This document shows positions 15,771 to 25,636 of a DNA stretch of 64,000 nt, one piece after another. The DNA comes from DASQPR01 sp963724705. Its GTDB lineage: Bacteria > Actinomycetota > Actinomycetes > Mycobacteriales > Micromonosporaceae. Under the pieces are notes generated by a model. That model did no database searches, was not told where the DNA came from, and worked only from the letters and a program-made list of their open reading frames with translations. The number at the start of each line of letters is the position of its first letter. The first letter of the stretch is position 1. The position numbers were made by a program, and so were the translations under genes. The stretch is from positions 1-64,000 of the forward strand of contig CAVRVS010000005.1 in the NCBI GenBank assembly GCA_963724705.1, given 5' to 3'.

Positions 15771-18700
15771 TCAGCCGCGCGGCAGCGCCGCTTCGACGAC
15801 CGCGGCCTGTTCGACCTCGTGCAGCTTGGCCGACCCGACCGACGGCGCCGCGGCCGCCGGGCGCGAGATGCGCCGCAGCGGTATGCCGTCGAGCTGCTCG
15901 GTCAGGTTCAACGCGATGAAGCTCCAGGCACCCTGGTTCGCCGGCTCTTCCTGCACCCAGGCGACGTCGGTCGCGTTCGGGAACGTCGTCAGTGCGGCCT
16001 TCACCTCGTCGACGGGCAGCGGGTAAAGCTGTTCGAGACGGACGATTGCGACGTCCGACAGGCCACGCTCGGCTCGTGCGGTCAGCAGGTCGTAGTAGAT
16101 CTTGCCGCTGCACAGCAGCACCCGCTTGACGTCGTTCGCAACGAGCGGAGTGCCGTCGATCCCGTCGTCGAGCAGGACCGGCGCGAACGTCCCGGTGGTG
16201 AAGTCGTCGACCGCCGACACCGCCAGGCGGTGGCGCAACAACGACTTCGGCGTGAACACGACCAGCGGCTTGCGCTTGGGAGTCAACGCCTGACGGCGTA
16301 CCAGGTGGAAATAGCTCGCCGGCGTGGACGGGATGGCCACGCGCATGTTGTCCTCGGCCGCCTGCTGCAGGAAGCGTTCGGGCCGGCCGGTCGTGTGGTC
16401 CGGCCCCTGCCCCTCGTGGCCATGCGGCAACAGCAGCGTCAGCGCGTTCTTCTGCCCCCACTTGATCTCGCCCGACGTGACGAACTCGTCGATGACGGTC
16501 TGGGCGCCGTTGGCGAAGTCGCCGAACTGCGCCTCCCACAGCACGAGAGCGTCCAGGTTCTCCAGCGAATAGCCGTACTCGAAGCCCATCGCCGCATACT
16601 CCGACAGCAACGAGTCGAAGGCGAAGAACCGGCCACCGTCCGCCGCGACGGCGGCCACCGGCAGGTAGTCGGTGCCGTTGACGGCGTCGACGATCGCGGC
16701 GTGCCGCTGGACGAACGTGCCGCGGCGGGAATCCTGGCCGGACAGTCGGACGGTCAGGCCCTGTGATACCAGCGAGCCGAACGCGATGATCTCGGCGAAG
16801 CCCCAGTCGATGCCACCCTCGACCGACATCTTTGCGCGTCGCTCCAGCAGTTGGGCGATGCGCTTGTGCGGCGTGAAGCCTGGTGGCAGCTCGATGTGGG
16901 CGTCGCCGATGCGCTTGACCAGAGCGGCCGGGATCGCGGTGGCGACCTTCGGCTCCGGGTCGCTCGCGCGGCTGCGACTCGGGCGTACGGTCGTCGACGC
17001 GTCCCGGGTCGCCTTGAACACCGTCTCCAACTGCTGCTGGAAGTCGCGTAGCGATTCCTCGGCCATGTCGAGCGAGATGTCGCCGCGACCGATCAGCTCC
17101 TCGGTGTAGAGCTTGCGGACCGATCGCTTGTTGTCGATGATCGCGTACATCTGCGGGTTCGTCATCGACGGGTCGTCGCCCTCGTTGTGACCGCGGCGGC
17201 GGTAGCACAACATGTCGATCACGACGTCCTTGTTGAACGCCATCCGGTATTCGAACGCGAGCCGGGCCACGCGCACCACGGCCTCGGGGTCGTCGCCGTT
17301 GACGTGGAAGATCGGCGCCTGGATCATCCGCGCGACGTCGGTGGAGTAGAGCGACGAGCGCGAGTATTCCGGAGCGGTGGTGAAGCCGACCTGGTTGTTC
17401 ACGACAACGTGGACGGTGCCGCCGGTCCGGTAGCCGCGCAGCTGCGACAGGTTGAGCGTCTCGGCCACCACGCCCTGACCGGCCATGGCCGCGTCGCCGT
17501 GGATGGCCACGGCCAGCACCGTGTAGCCCTCCAGCCCGCGGTCGATCCGGTCCTGCTTCGCCCGCACGATGCCCTCGAGCACCGGGTCGACCGCCTCCAG
17601 GTGCGACGGGTTCGCCACCACCGAGACCTCGATCGTGTGCTGGTTGTCGGCGGTCGTGAACTTGCCGTCCATGCCCAGGTGGTACTTGATGTCGCCGGAT
17701 CCCTGCGCCATCTTGGGGTCGAGATGGCCCTCGAACTCGTTGAAGATCTTCTCGTACGGCTTCCCGACGATGTTCGCGAGCACGTTGAGCCGGCCGCGGT
17801 GGGCCATCCCGATGACGACCTCGTCGAGCTCGTTGCGAGCCGACTCGGCCAGCACCTCGTCGAGCAGCGGGATGAGCGACTCGCCACCCTCCAACGAGAA
17901 GCGTCGCTGGCCGACGTACTTGGTCTGAAGGAAGGTCTCGAACGCTTCGGCCGCGTTGAGTCGACCCAGGATGTGCCGCTGCTCCTCGACGGTGGGCTTC
18001 TCATACTTGCGCTCGACCCGTTCGGCGATCCAACGCCGCTCCTCCGGGTCCTGGATGTGCATGTATTCGATGCCGACCCGGCGGCAATAGGAGTCGCGTA
18101 GCACGCCGAGCACGTCGCGCAGCTTCATCTTCTGCTTGCCGGCGAAGCCGCCGATCGGGAACGTCCGGTCCAGGTCCCACAGCGTCAGCCCGTGCTCGAG
18201 CACGTCCAGGTCCGGGTGCCGGCGGATGTGGAACTCCAGCGGATCGGTGTCGGCCATCAGGTGCCCGCGCACCCGGTACGCGTGGATCAGCTCGATCACC
18301 CGGGCGGTCTTGTCGATCTGCCCCTCGGAGTTGAGTGAGACGTCGCGGACCCACCGCACCGGCTCGTACGGAATCCGCAGCGACGTGAAGATCTCGTCGT
18401 AGAACGCGTGCTCGCCGAGCAGCAGCTCGTGCATGACCTTCAGGAATTCACCGGACTGAGCGCCCTGGATGATGCGGTGGTCGTAGGTGGACGTCAGTGT
18501 GATGATCTTGCTAACCGCGAGGTCGGCCAACTGCGACTCGCTCATTCCGGCAAACGGCGCCGGATATTCCATCGCGCCGACGCCGATGATCGTGCCCTGA
18601 CCGGCCATCAGGCGAGGCTGCGAGTGCACGGTGCCGATGCCGCCCGGGTTCGTGAGCGAGATCGTCGTGCCCGCGTAGTCGTCGAGTGTCAGCTCGCCCC

Positions 18701-19640
18701 GGCGGGCCCGGCGCACCAGGTCCTCGTACGCCGCCCAGAACGTACGGAAGTCCATGTCTTCACAGGCCTTGATGCTTGGCACGACGAGGGTGCGCGAGCC
18801 GTCCGGCTTGGCCAAGTCGATCGCGATGCCGAGATTGATATGTTCCGGCGTCACCAGCAGCGGCTTGCCGTGCTTACCGTGTCCGGCGTCCGTCGTCGAC
18901 AGGCCGTCTCCATCGACGGACTCGGCGAACGAGTTGTTCATTTCCGGGTGCTCAGCGAGGGCCCGGACGAGCGCGTAGCCGATCAGGTGAGTGAAGCTGA
19001 CCTTGCCGCCACGACCTCGGGCGAGGTGGTTGTTGATCACGATGCGGTTGTCGGCGATCAGCTTCGCCGGCACGGCTCGCACGCTGGTCGCCGTGGGGAC
19101 CGCGAGCGAAGCGTCCATGTTGGCCACGATGCGGGCCGCGACCCCGCGGATCGGGGTCGTGCTGACCCCGGCCTGGACAGCCTTCGCCGCCGGCGCGGCA
19201 GGCTCCGTCTTGGCTGGCGCCGCAGCGGCCTTGGGCGCCGCCGGGGCAGCCGCCGGCGCCGTTGCCGACGTGGTCGCGGCCGGCTTGCCTGCGGCGCTCG
19301 GCGCCGCGGTCGTCGTGCTCGGCGCTGCTGTCCTGGCGGTCGTCGCGGTGGTCGACGCGGCGGCGGTGGGAGGCTGCGTCGTGGTCGGTGCCGTCGCGGT
19401 GCCGCTTGAGGATCCCGCGGCCGGGCGCGCGCCATTCGCTGCCACATCGGCGCCGCTCGTGGTTGGTGCCGGGCCGCCGGCCAACGCGTCAGCGGGCTTG
19501 TAGTCGGCGAAAAAATCGTGCCATGCCGCGTCGACGCTGGCCGGGTCGGCCAGGTAACGCTGATACATGTCGTCGACGATCCACTCGTTAGGACCGAAGT
19601 CGGCTAGCGGGTTGTCCGGAGATGTCTGCTGAGTCGACAC
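15771..19640 (-). CDS. kgd: Multifunctional 2-oxoglutarate decarboxylase/dehydrogenase Kgd (SucA)
   Basis: This 1289-aa enzyme is the actinobacterial fusion of an E2-type acyltransferase domain with 2-oxoglutarate dehydrogenase E1, acting in the TCA cycle. Order: the E1 N-terminal segment (GPNEWIVDDMYQRYLADP), a long Ala/Pro/Thr-rich linker, the lipoyl-less E2 catalytic domain with STYDHRIIQG, then the ThDP-dependent E1 (GMAHRGRLNVLANIVGKPY, GDAAMAGQGVVAETLN, VNNQVGFTT). GTG 19640 (VSTQQTSPDN) is favoured over GTG 19655 because AAAGAG lies just upstream and family proteins start there. In relatives this enzyme is inhibited by the FHA protein GarA/OdhI under PknG control; a pknG operon lies about 28 kb away here. 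Confidence 0.96.
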   Translation of the reverse strand: MSTQQTSPDNPLADFGPNEWIVDDMYQRYLADPASVDAAWHDFFADYKPADALAGGPAPTTSGADVAANGARPAAGSSSGTATAPTTTQPPTAAASTTATTARTAAPSTTTAAPSAAGKPAATTSATAPAAAPAAPKAAAAPAKTEPAAPAAKAVQAGVSTTPIRGVAARIVANMDASLAVPTATSVRAVPAKLIADNRIVINNHLARGRGGKVSFTHLIGYALVRALAEHPEMNNSFAESVDGDGLSTTDAGHGKHGKPLLVTPEHINLGIAIDLAKPDGSRTLVVPSIKACEDMDFRTFWAAYEDLVRRARRGELTLDDYAGTTISLTNPGGIGTVHSQPRLMAGQGTIIGVGAMEYPAPFAGMSESQLADLAVSKIITLTSTYDHRIIQGAQSGEFLKVMHELLLGEHAFYDEIFTSLRIPYEPVRWVRDVSLNSEGQIDKTARVIELIHAYRVRGHLMADTDPLEFHIRRHPDLDVLEHGLTLWDLDRTFPIGGFAGKQKMKLRDVLGVLRDSYCRRVGIEYMHIQDPEERRWIAERVERKYEKPTVEEQRHILGRLNAAEAFETFLQTKYVGQRRFSLEGGESLIPLLDEVLAESARNELDEVVIGMAHRGRLNVLANIVGKPYEKIFNEFEGHLDPKMAQGSGDIKYHLGMDGKFTTADNQHTIEVSVVANPSHLEAVDPVLEGIVRAKQDRIDRGLEGYTVLAVAIHGDAAMAGQGVVAETLNLSQLRGYRTGGTVHVVVNNQVGFTTAPEYSRSSLYSTDVARMIQAPIFHVNGDDPEAVVRVARLAFEYRMAFNKDVVIDMLCYRRRGHNEGDDPSMTNPQMYAIIDNKRSVRKLYTEELIGRGDISLDMAEESLRDFQQQLETVFKATRDASTTVRPSRSRASDPEPKVATAIPAALVKRIGDAHIELPPGFTPHKRIAQLLERRAKMSVEGGIDWGFAEIIAFGSLVSQGLTVRLSGQDSRRGTFVQRHAAIVDAVNGTDYLPVAAVAADGGRFFAFDSLLSEYAAMGFEYGYSLENLDALVLWEAQFGDFANGAQTVIDEFVTSGEIKWGQKNALTLLLPHGHEGQGPDHTTGRPERFLQQAAEDNMRVAIPSTPASYFHLVRRQALTPKRKPLVVFTPKSLLRHRLAVSAVDDFTTGTFAPVLLDDGIDGTPLVANDVKRVLLCSGKIYYDLLTARAERGLSDVAIVRLEQLYPLPVDEVKAALTTFPNATDVAWVQEEPANQGAWSFIALNLTEQLDGIPLRRISRPAAAAPSVGSAKLHEVEQAAVVEAALPRG

Positions 19641-19954
19641 AGCCGCTCTTTCCACGCGAATTTGCCAGTCGGCCGACGTGTCGTACGTGCGGCCATGAGT
19701 GCCAGTTCAGGCTACGCGGTCAAGCATTGGTCATGGACATCGGCCATGCGCGGTGTCTCGGGTCACAGGGTAGACAAAACCCCACGAAACAAACATATTT
19801 TCGAGGTATCGGCACGAGACGCTGGTCCGGTGACCACGCGGTAATACGTCCCGGCGGCACAAGATCAGCGTAGAGATCACAGCCGCTCCCGAACATCACC
19901 ACAACGCCGTCCCGGCGGCGCGAATGAGCGGTCGACTCCGCGCCGTCGAACCGC
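19641..19954 (-). other. kgd upstream region (314 bases)
   Basis: There is no gene here. The kgd promoter must lie in this stretch. An AT-rich block at about 19778-19805 stands out in the GC-rich context, but I cannot place a convincing -35/-10 pair. The terminator hairpin of the thioesterase-like gene lies at the far end. Confidence 0.5.
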
Positions 19955-19956
19955 TC
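19926..19956 (-). terminator. Hairpin at the end of the thioesterase-like gene
   Basis: GAGCGGTCGAC (19926-19936) pairs with GTCGAACCGCTC (19945-19956) with a single-base bulge and an eight-base loop. It overlaps the stop codon of the minus-strand gene ending at 19955, so it probably ends that transcript before kgd. Confidence 0.5.
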
Positions 19957-20626
19957 AAGCGATCGCGATCCAGGTCGCGAGTGAGCGGGCCAACGGGTCG
20001 CCGGACGGACCGTACAGCGTCGTGCCCACGGTCGCCTTGCGCCCCTCGGAGGTCAGGCGCTGGCCCATGATGACGCACTCGTCGCCCGGTTGCGGCACGC
20101 CGTCGAGGCGCAGGGCCATGCGCCCGAGCACGTACGGCCTCGTCTCCAGGTCGACCGACCAACCGCCGGGGCAGTCCAGGGCCGCCCACACCATGGTCGG
20201 GGAGACATCGGCCGGCACGATCCATGGCGTCGCGGTGCGGCCCAGTTCGACGTGTCCGGGGGATAGCCGCAGCCCGTCGCCGATCGCGCGCGCCGGCCCG
20301 CACACAAAACAAGTCGGGAACGGGTGATCCACCAACCCGGGATAGCGCTTCGCCGCGTTCGTCGCGGCCGCGAAGTCCACCGGCTCCACCGGGTCGGCGT
20401 CCACCTCGGCCGGCTCGGCGTCGGCCACAAGCGCTCCATCCGGCGTGTAGACCCGAACGCTGTCCGATGCCCGTACCACCGAAAACGGCGTATCCAGCGG
20501 GGGTGGCTGGCGCAGCGTGACGACCGTCCCAGCCGGCCGATCCACCAACGCCGCGAAGGTGCCGGCCGACCAACCGCCGTTGCCGGTGTCCGGCGGTCCG
20601 TTGTAGCGCCGCTCGATCATCACCAT
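19955..20626 (-). CDS. Hotdog/thioesterase-like conserved protein
   Basis: The 223-aa product starts MVMIERRYNGPPDTGNGGW. It has an NGG motif near the N-terminus, a central CFVCGP motif and an SPTMVWAALDCPGGW segment, a pattern seen in actinobacterial hotdog-fold thioesterase-like proteins. Substrate and activity are unknown; the CxxC pair could bind metal or be structural. ATG 20626 has AGGAG seven bases upstream. It begins just after the TGA of the DUF3052 gene (TGACGATG), so the two are translationally coupled. Confidence 0.68.
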   Translation of the reverse strand: MVMIERRYNGPPDTGNGGWSAGTFAALVDRPAGTVVTLRQPPPLDTPFSVVRASDSVRVYTPDGALVADAEPAEVDADPVEPVDFAAATNAAKRYPGLVDHPFPTCFVCGPARAIGDGLRLSPGHVELGRTATPWIVPADVSPTMVWAALDCPGGWSVDLETRPYVLGRMALRLDGVPQPGDECVIMGQRLTSEGRKATVGTTLYGPSGDPLARSLATWIAIA

Positions 20627-20628
20627 CG

Positions 20629-21039
20629 TCAACTCCTGTCCGCGACCCGGATGACGTTGCACAGACCGGACCACACCGAGTCGATCGCGCACACCTTGAC
20701 GTCGACCCGACCGTGGGTGAGCACATAGTCGCGCACATCATTCTCGCCGAGGTCGGTGGCCCGGCCCGACGCACGCTTGGGCCACGCGATCCATAACGAG
20801 CCGTCGGTCGTGGTCGCGCCATGCAGTCGCGACCAGCGGGCTTCGAGCCGGGCGCGGTCACCGCAGAAACAGACGATCACCTGGTACGGCTCGGCCGACG
20901 GAAGCGCGCGCCGGTGCACGACCACGCCGCTCGGCAGATCCCCGAGGTCAAGCTCCGGCGGTGCACCGTCGAGCAGCACGCGATGGCCGGTCTTGATGCC
21001 GAGCTTGCCGGCCAGCGGCCGGGGCGAATAGCCAGCCAT
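20629..21039 (-). CDS. DUF3052 family protein
   Basis: The 136-aa product, MAGYSPRPLAGKLGIKTGHR..., matches the DUF3052 family, common in actinobacteria and of unknown function. Hallmarks are GYSPRPLAKKLGIK at the N-terminus, a VVHRRALP strand and a C-terminal part with SLWIAWPKRAS and DVKVCAIDSVWSGLCNV. ATG 21039 is chosen by family start and an AGGG eight bases upstream. It is first in a two-gene operon with the hotdog-like protein. Confidence 0.8.
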   Translation of the reverse strand: MAGYSPRPLAGKLGIKTGHRVLLDGAPPELDLGDLPSGVVVHRRALPSAEPYQVIVCFCGDRARLEARWSRLHGATTTDGSLWIAWPKRASGRATDLGENDVRDYVLTHGRVDVKVCAIDSVWSGLCNVIRVADRS

Positions 21040-21987
21040 GGCGACACCCTGCCACATACCGGCGACGATCCCGATGAACGCAGACCTCGGTCCGCGATGG
21101 TCGGGAGCGCAGCGGACGAGGCGCCGCCGATGTGCGTGAACACATCGACGACACCTCGCCATCGGCCGCGGTCGACCACCCCCCAGGGATCGCCCGCGGC
21201 AGCCAGGGGCGGGCTGCGCGACAACTCCGGCGAGACCTCGTGACGCCCACGCTTTCGGTGCCACGTCCTTTCGGTGCCACGTCGGCCCGGCCACCGGATG
21301 CGACGACGAGCACCGATCGGCAGCGCCGGGAGGGCTGCGTACGGGTGAACAGAGTATCGATCAGCACCGACGGAAACAGAGATGCCGAGCTGTAGCAGCG
21401 CCGCACGATCGCAGGACGACGCCGGAGGCCGACAAACGCAAGGGCGTGCGCCGCTCTCAGCGCTTCGATCCTCTCGGCGCTCCCAGCGACGTTCATAGCG
21501 GCCTCATAGCGGCGCTCGTCGCGGCGCTCGTAGATAGGAATGCGGCCGCGGCGTCGGTGGCCTGGCTCGGTGGGAAGAACGCGCACGCAAGAAAGCGTGG
21601 ATCAGCGTGATCCAATTCGTGATTTGTCCGAATAGAGACGCGTCGACGGAGACGTGGTCTGCGAGGCATGCACGTCTGCGTCCGGTTCGTGCCGTCAATG
21701 TCGGCCGGTCGGCAGTGCGCAACTCTGCTGTCGTTCACGTTGGTTCGGATCAATTGATAACCAAGCGTGTCCTGTGGTTTTAGCGAGTCCTGTCGACCAA
21801 TGCGCCGCCCCGCCGCACCGAATGTCGACACCCCGTAATCGCTCTTATACGGAGCACTGATCCCGTCCTTAACGCAATTAGATACTGCCTGAGTTACCTA
21901 CTCCACAAAAGCGATTATTCGGAAAGAACGGACTTGTACCTTCGGTTGAACGGTCACGTAACCCCCCGACGGAAGGAAACCAATACC
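21040..21987. other. Long stretch without a recognisable gene (948 bases)
   Basis: No open frame in this stretch resembles a known protein. It lies between divergent transcripts (DUF3052 leftward, lysozyme-like gene rightward) and must hold both promoters. Phased short repeats occur at 21494-21531: CATAGCGGC twice, 11 bp apart, then GCGGCGCTCGT twice, 12 bp apart. The last 250 bases before the secreted-protein gene are clearly AT-richer than the window. I looked for a c-di-AMP riboswitch, often found before actinobacterial muralytic genes, and saw none. Confidence 0.5.
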
Positions 21988-22812
21988 GTGAAGTTCAACC
22001 ACCGCACCGAGGCCGCAGCTGCGTTCTTCCGCAGCCCCATCGGACGACGCGTCGGCATGCTCGGCGTCGCCACGGCGGCGATCGCCGGTATTGCGGTAGG
22101 ACCCGCGGCGGCTTCCCACACCTCGGCGCCGGCCGACAAGGCCGCGTCGGTCGCCTCGACCACCGGCACGCACGCCAACTCCGTGCGCGCCTCACACGTG
22201 CCGGCAACCACCCCGACCACCCATGCCCCAGCCGCCAAGGCTCCAGCGGCCAAGGCGCCGACTGTCAAGGCGCCGGCCCCGCATAAGCCGGCTGTGAAGG
22301 TGCCCAGCACCCGGGCGCTGCTGCCCAAGACGGTGCACGGCCCCCAGGCCTCGTTTAAGCCGACCGCCGCGCAGAAGCGCAACGCCGCGGAGATCGTCAA
22401 GGCCGCCAAGGACATGAAGCTGCCACCCCGCGCCATGGTCATGGCCGTGGCCTGCTCGCTGCAGGAATCCTCCCTGCACAACTACGGCAACCTCGGCAAC
22501 CGCAACGACCACGACTCGCTGGGCCTGTTCCAGCAGCGCCCGTCCTCCGGCTGGGGCACCCCGGCCCAGGTCACCGACCCGCACCACGCCGCGCAGTCGT
22601 TCCTCAAGCGCCTCGTGAAGATCCACAACTGGCAGCACATGCCGCTGACCCTGGCCGTCCAAAAGGTGCAGGTCTCGGCCTTCCCCCAGGCGTACGCCAA
22701 GTGGGAGAAGTTCGCCGCCAGCCTGGTCGCCGGCACCTACGCCGCCGACGCGTCACACGCCGCCACCAGCGCAGCCCACGCCGCCGGCGCGGTCCACGCA
22801 CCCGGCAAGTGA
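21988..22812 (+). CDS. Secreted lysozyme-like (transglycosylase-fold) protein
   Basis: The 274-aa product is exported. After a basic N-terminus (MKFNHRTEAAAAFFRSPIGR) it has a hydrophobic core and a probable signal peptidase site near AAASH. A low-complexity Ala/Pro/Lys/Thr linker spans about residues 50-110. The C-terminal domain carries MAVACSLQESSLHNYGN, DHDSLGLFQQRPSSGWGTP and DPHHAAQSFLKRL, the signature of the lysozyme-like domain common in actinobacterial cell-wall proteins. The Glu in QESSL is the expected catalytic acid. It probably cleaves peptidoglycan. GTG 21988 is fixed by GGAAGGA ten bases upstream. A strong hairpin follows the gene. Confidence 0.82.
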   Translation: MKFNHRTEAAAAFFRSPIGRRVGMLGVATAAIAGIAVGPAAASHTSAPADKAASVASTTGTHANSVRASHVPATTPTTHAPAAKAPAAKAPTVKAPAPHKPAVKVPSTRALLPKTVHGPQASFKPTAAQKRNAAEIVKAAKDMKLPPRAMVMAVACSLQESSLHNYGNLGNRNDHDSLGLFQQRPSSGWGTPAQVTDPHHAAQSFLKRLVKIHNWQHMPLTLAVQKVQVSAFPQAYAKWEKFAASLVAGTYAADASHAATSAAHAAGAVHAPGK

Positions 22813-22859
22813 CACCCGAAGCGAACGCACCCACCCGATAAGCGTTCGCAGCGACAATC

Positions 22860-22895
22860 GTCCGGCGCCCCACCGTCCTCGGTGGGGCGCCGGAC
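22860..22895 (+). terminator. Terminator of the lysozyme-like gene
   Basis: GTCCGGCGCCCCACC (22860-22874) pairs perfectly with GGTGGGGCGCCGGAC (22881-22895), a 15-bp GC-rich stem with a six-base loop, starting 48 bases after the stop codon. Confidence 0.9.
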
Positions 22896-22928
22896 TTGCG
22901 TCTCGGCCCGCCGAATCATGCCTGCCCG

Positions 22929-22964
22929 CGCCGGATCGCGTCTGTCGCCGCCGGATCGCGTCTG
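22929..22964 (+). repeat. Direct repeat CGCCGGATCGCGTCTG, two copies
   Basis: The 16-base sequence CGCCGGATCGCGTCTG occurs at 22929-22944 and 22949-22964, four bases apart. It lies upstream of the DUF4097-padR operator. A role is not evident. Confidence 0.6.
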
Positions 22965-23013
22965 GTGGCGGAGTAGCGCTCTACGCTCAGCGTCTCCGGG
23001 CGGCAACCAGCTA

Positions 23014-23050
23014 TCGCGATGTATCGTGTTTGCGATACGATACATCGCGA
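23014..23050 (+). promoter_or_regulatory. 37-bp palindrome upstream of DUF4097-padR, PadR operator candidate
   Basis: TCGCGATGTATCGT (23014-23027) and ACGATACATCGCGA (23037-23050) are perfect inverted repeats of 14 bases with a nine-base spacer. The arms contain ATGT and ACAT, the half-sites typical of PadR operators. TACGAT at 23036-23041 could be the -10 box, so binding would block transcription. The second gene of the operon is a PadR regulator. Confidence 0.72.
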
Positions 23051-23094
23051 CATACGACACTCATCGACCGATCCGGATCGTACGAGGAGATTCC

Positions 23095-24021
23095 ATGGTT
23101 GCCTGGACGATCACTGAGCCCCAGCGCGTAGATATGGGCTTTGACGTCGGTGCGGACGCCGCGAAGCAGATCAAGCAGCTCCGAGTGCGCCTCAACGCCG
23201 GCCGTCTCACGGTCGTCGGCACCGACGGTCCGCCGCGGGTGGAGATCAGCAAGATGGCCGGTGCGCCCATCAAGGTGACCCTCGAAGACGGCGTGATGTC
23301 GGTGATCCACGAGGACGCGAGGACCTGGCCCGGGATCCTCATCCCGTTGTGGTGGCTAGCGTTCGGTCGGCGCTTCGAGTGCGATGTGTCGGTCGCGGTT
23401 CCGTACGAGACGCTCACCCGGCTCTGGCTCGCGTCCGGCTCGGTCACCGCCTCCGGTCTGCACGCCGATGTGACTGCGGACTGCGTGAGCGGCCGGGTGA
23501 CGCTCTTCGGCATCGCCGGAGCATTGCGGGCCAAGGTCGTATCCGGCCCGATCGAGGTGCTCGGCTGCGCCGGCACCGTGGAGTTGGAGACGGTAAGCGG
23601 CGAGATCGTCCTGGCCGACACGACCTCCGGCGACGTACGCGCCAAGACGGTGTCCGGATCGGTGACCGCTGACCTGGACAACCCGCCCGATCGGTGCGAC
23701 ATCAAGCTGGAGACGATCTCGGGCGAGATCACCATCCGGGTCCGGGAGGACAGCGACCTGTCCGTCACGCTGAGCGCGGCGCACGGCCGCGTGACAAGTG
23801 AATTCCCTGGCCTGACGGGGAACGGCACGTGGGGATCGTCGACCACCGGCGTCATCGGCACGTCCGTCGCCGGGACCGGTCGGCTGGTTGCCACCGCCGT
23901 CGGTGGCAACATCGCGCTGCTCCGGCGCCCCATCGACGCCGACTTCGACGCGGGCCTTGACGATCTCGAGGACGACGGCAGCAGCGCCCCGACCGCCGCG
24001 GGCGGGGGTTCGGGCCGATGA
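23095..24021 (+). CDS. DUF4097 family beta-strand repeat protein
   Basis: The 308-aa product has the short repeating beta-strand pattern of the DUF4097/putative adhesin family: successive units such as VSGRVTLFGI, VSGPIEVLGC, VSGEIVLADT and ISGEITIRVR between residues 130 and 225. The N-terminus is soluble, and one hydrophobic patch (WPGILIPLWWLAFG) lies near residue 82. Function is unknown; these proteins are often cotranscribed with PadR regulators, as here. ATG 23095 has GAGGAGA five bases upstream. It overlaps padR by four bases (ATGA). Confidence 0.83.
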   Translation: MVAWTITEPQRVDMGFDVGADAAKQIKQLRVRLNAGRLTVVGTDGPPRVEISKMAGAPIKVTLEDGVMSVIHEDARTWPGILIPLWWLAFGRRFECDVSVAVPYETLTRLWLASGSVTASGLHADVTADCVSGRVTLFGIAGALRAKVVSGPIEVLGCAGTVELETVSGEIVLADTTSGDVRAKTVSGSVTADLDNPPDRCDIKLETISGEITIRVREDSDLSVTLSAAHGRVTSEFPGLTGNGTWGSSTTGVIGTSVAGTGRLVATAVGGNIALLRRPIDADFDAGLDDLEDDGSSAPTAAGGGSGR

Positions 24022-24725
24022 CCGCCGTCTTCAGTCACGGCCGGTTACGTCTCTACCTGCTCAAGCTGCTGGCCGAAGGGCCCAAGCACGGGTACGAGCT
24101 GATTCGGCTGCTGGAAAACCGGTTCCTCGGGCTGTACGCGCCGTCTGCCGGCACGATCTATCCGCGCCTGGCTCGACTGGAAAACGAAGGACAGGTCACC
24201 CACACCGCGTCCGGTGGCCGGAAGGTCTATGACATCACCGACGCCGGCCGAGCCGAGCTCGCGGCGCGCCAGGCCGAGCTGGCCGAACTGGAATCGGAGA
24301 TCCAATCATCGGTCGCCGACCTGTCGACGCTGGCGAACAGTATCCAGCGCGAGGTCAGCGGATCGGTGCGCGACATCAAGCGTGAGCTGCGGGAAGCGAC
24401 GCGGCAGGCGCGTACGCCACCGGGCCAGTCGTGGCCGTCGGGCGGTCGAGGCTGGGACTGGGCCAATCGGGACTGGGCCAATCGGGACTCGCACGGCCGC
24501 GGTCGCGATTCCGGCGACGCACGTGGGCGTACGGATGATGGACAACCGCACGTCGACTACGCCTCTGACGCCGATCTTGCCGATCTGGCGACCGCGCTGA
24601 CCGACCTGGCCGGCGAGGTACGCCGCGCCGCACAGCAGGCGGGCGTGGGCGCCAATGAGATCAAGTCCGCGACTGCGGTCGTCGTCGGCGCCATCACCGA
24701 GCTTCGCCGGCTTCTGCGGCGCTAG
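24018..24725 (+). CDS. PadR family transcriptional regulator
   Basis: The 235-aa protein has an N-terminal PadR winged helix: RLYLLKLLAEGPKHGYELIR, then GTIYPRLARLENEGQV and GGRKVYDITDAGRAEL. An unusually long C-terminal part follows, with an Arg/Trp/Asp/Gly-rich linker (near residues 135-175, including a repeated DWANRD) and a predicted helix that may dimerise. It probably represses its own operon through the palindrome at 23014-23050. The start ATG overlaps the DUF4097 stop. The inducer is unknown. Confidence 0.88.
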   Translation: MTAVFSHGRLRLYLLKLLAEGPKHGYELIRLLENRFLGLYAPSAGTIYPRLARLENEGQVTHTASGGRKVYDITDAGRAELAARQAELAELESEIQSSVADLSTLANSIQREVSGSVRDIKRELREATRQARTPPGQSWPSGGRGWDWANRDWANRDSHGRGRDSGDARGRTDDGQPHVDYASDADLADLATALTDLAGEVRRAAQQAGVGANEIKSATAVVVGAITELRRLLRR

Positions 24726-24819
24726 TGTGTTCGCCGCCGCCGGCGCCTGGGCCCGAAGCCCCGGCCTTCTGGGGCTCGTCTCCGTGCCGAGTTCGAGGTC
24801 GCTCGTGAAGTCGCGAGGA

Positions 24820-24861
24820 CTTTCAGGCAACTTTCAGCCAGACCCCAGGCATGCTTCAGGG

Positions 24862-24863
<2 letters not shown>
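24820..24863 (+). promoter_or_regulatory. 11-bp-phased CTTTCAG repeats before the response regulator gene
   Basis: CTTTCAG at 24820 and 24831, ACCCCAG at 24842 and GCTTCAG at 24853 form four seven-base units spaced exactly 11 bp. This 7+4 layout is typical of tandem binding by OmpR/PhoB-family response regulators, and the next gene encodes one. The array runs up to ATG 24862. Confidence 0.62.
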
Positions 24864-25623
<760 letters not shown>

Positions 25624-25636
25624 GGCGGAGGCGACG

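Noticed and set aside
15517..17208. 563-codon frame running from the DUF6104 gene up into kgd
   Set aside because: Only the last 60 codons (DUF6104, with its own GGAGGA site) are real; the rest is an out-of-frame shadow of kgd.
21700..21987. c-di-AMP riboswitch before the lysozyme-like gene
   Set aside because: Its context is typical, but I could not find the conserved core elements; no support beyond position.
22929..22964. Start of a CRISPR-like repeat array
   Set aside because: Only two copies of a 16-base repeat with a 4-base gap; no further units or cas genes.
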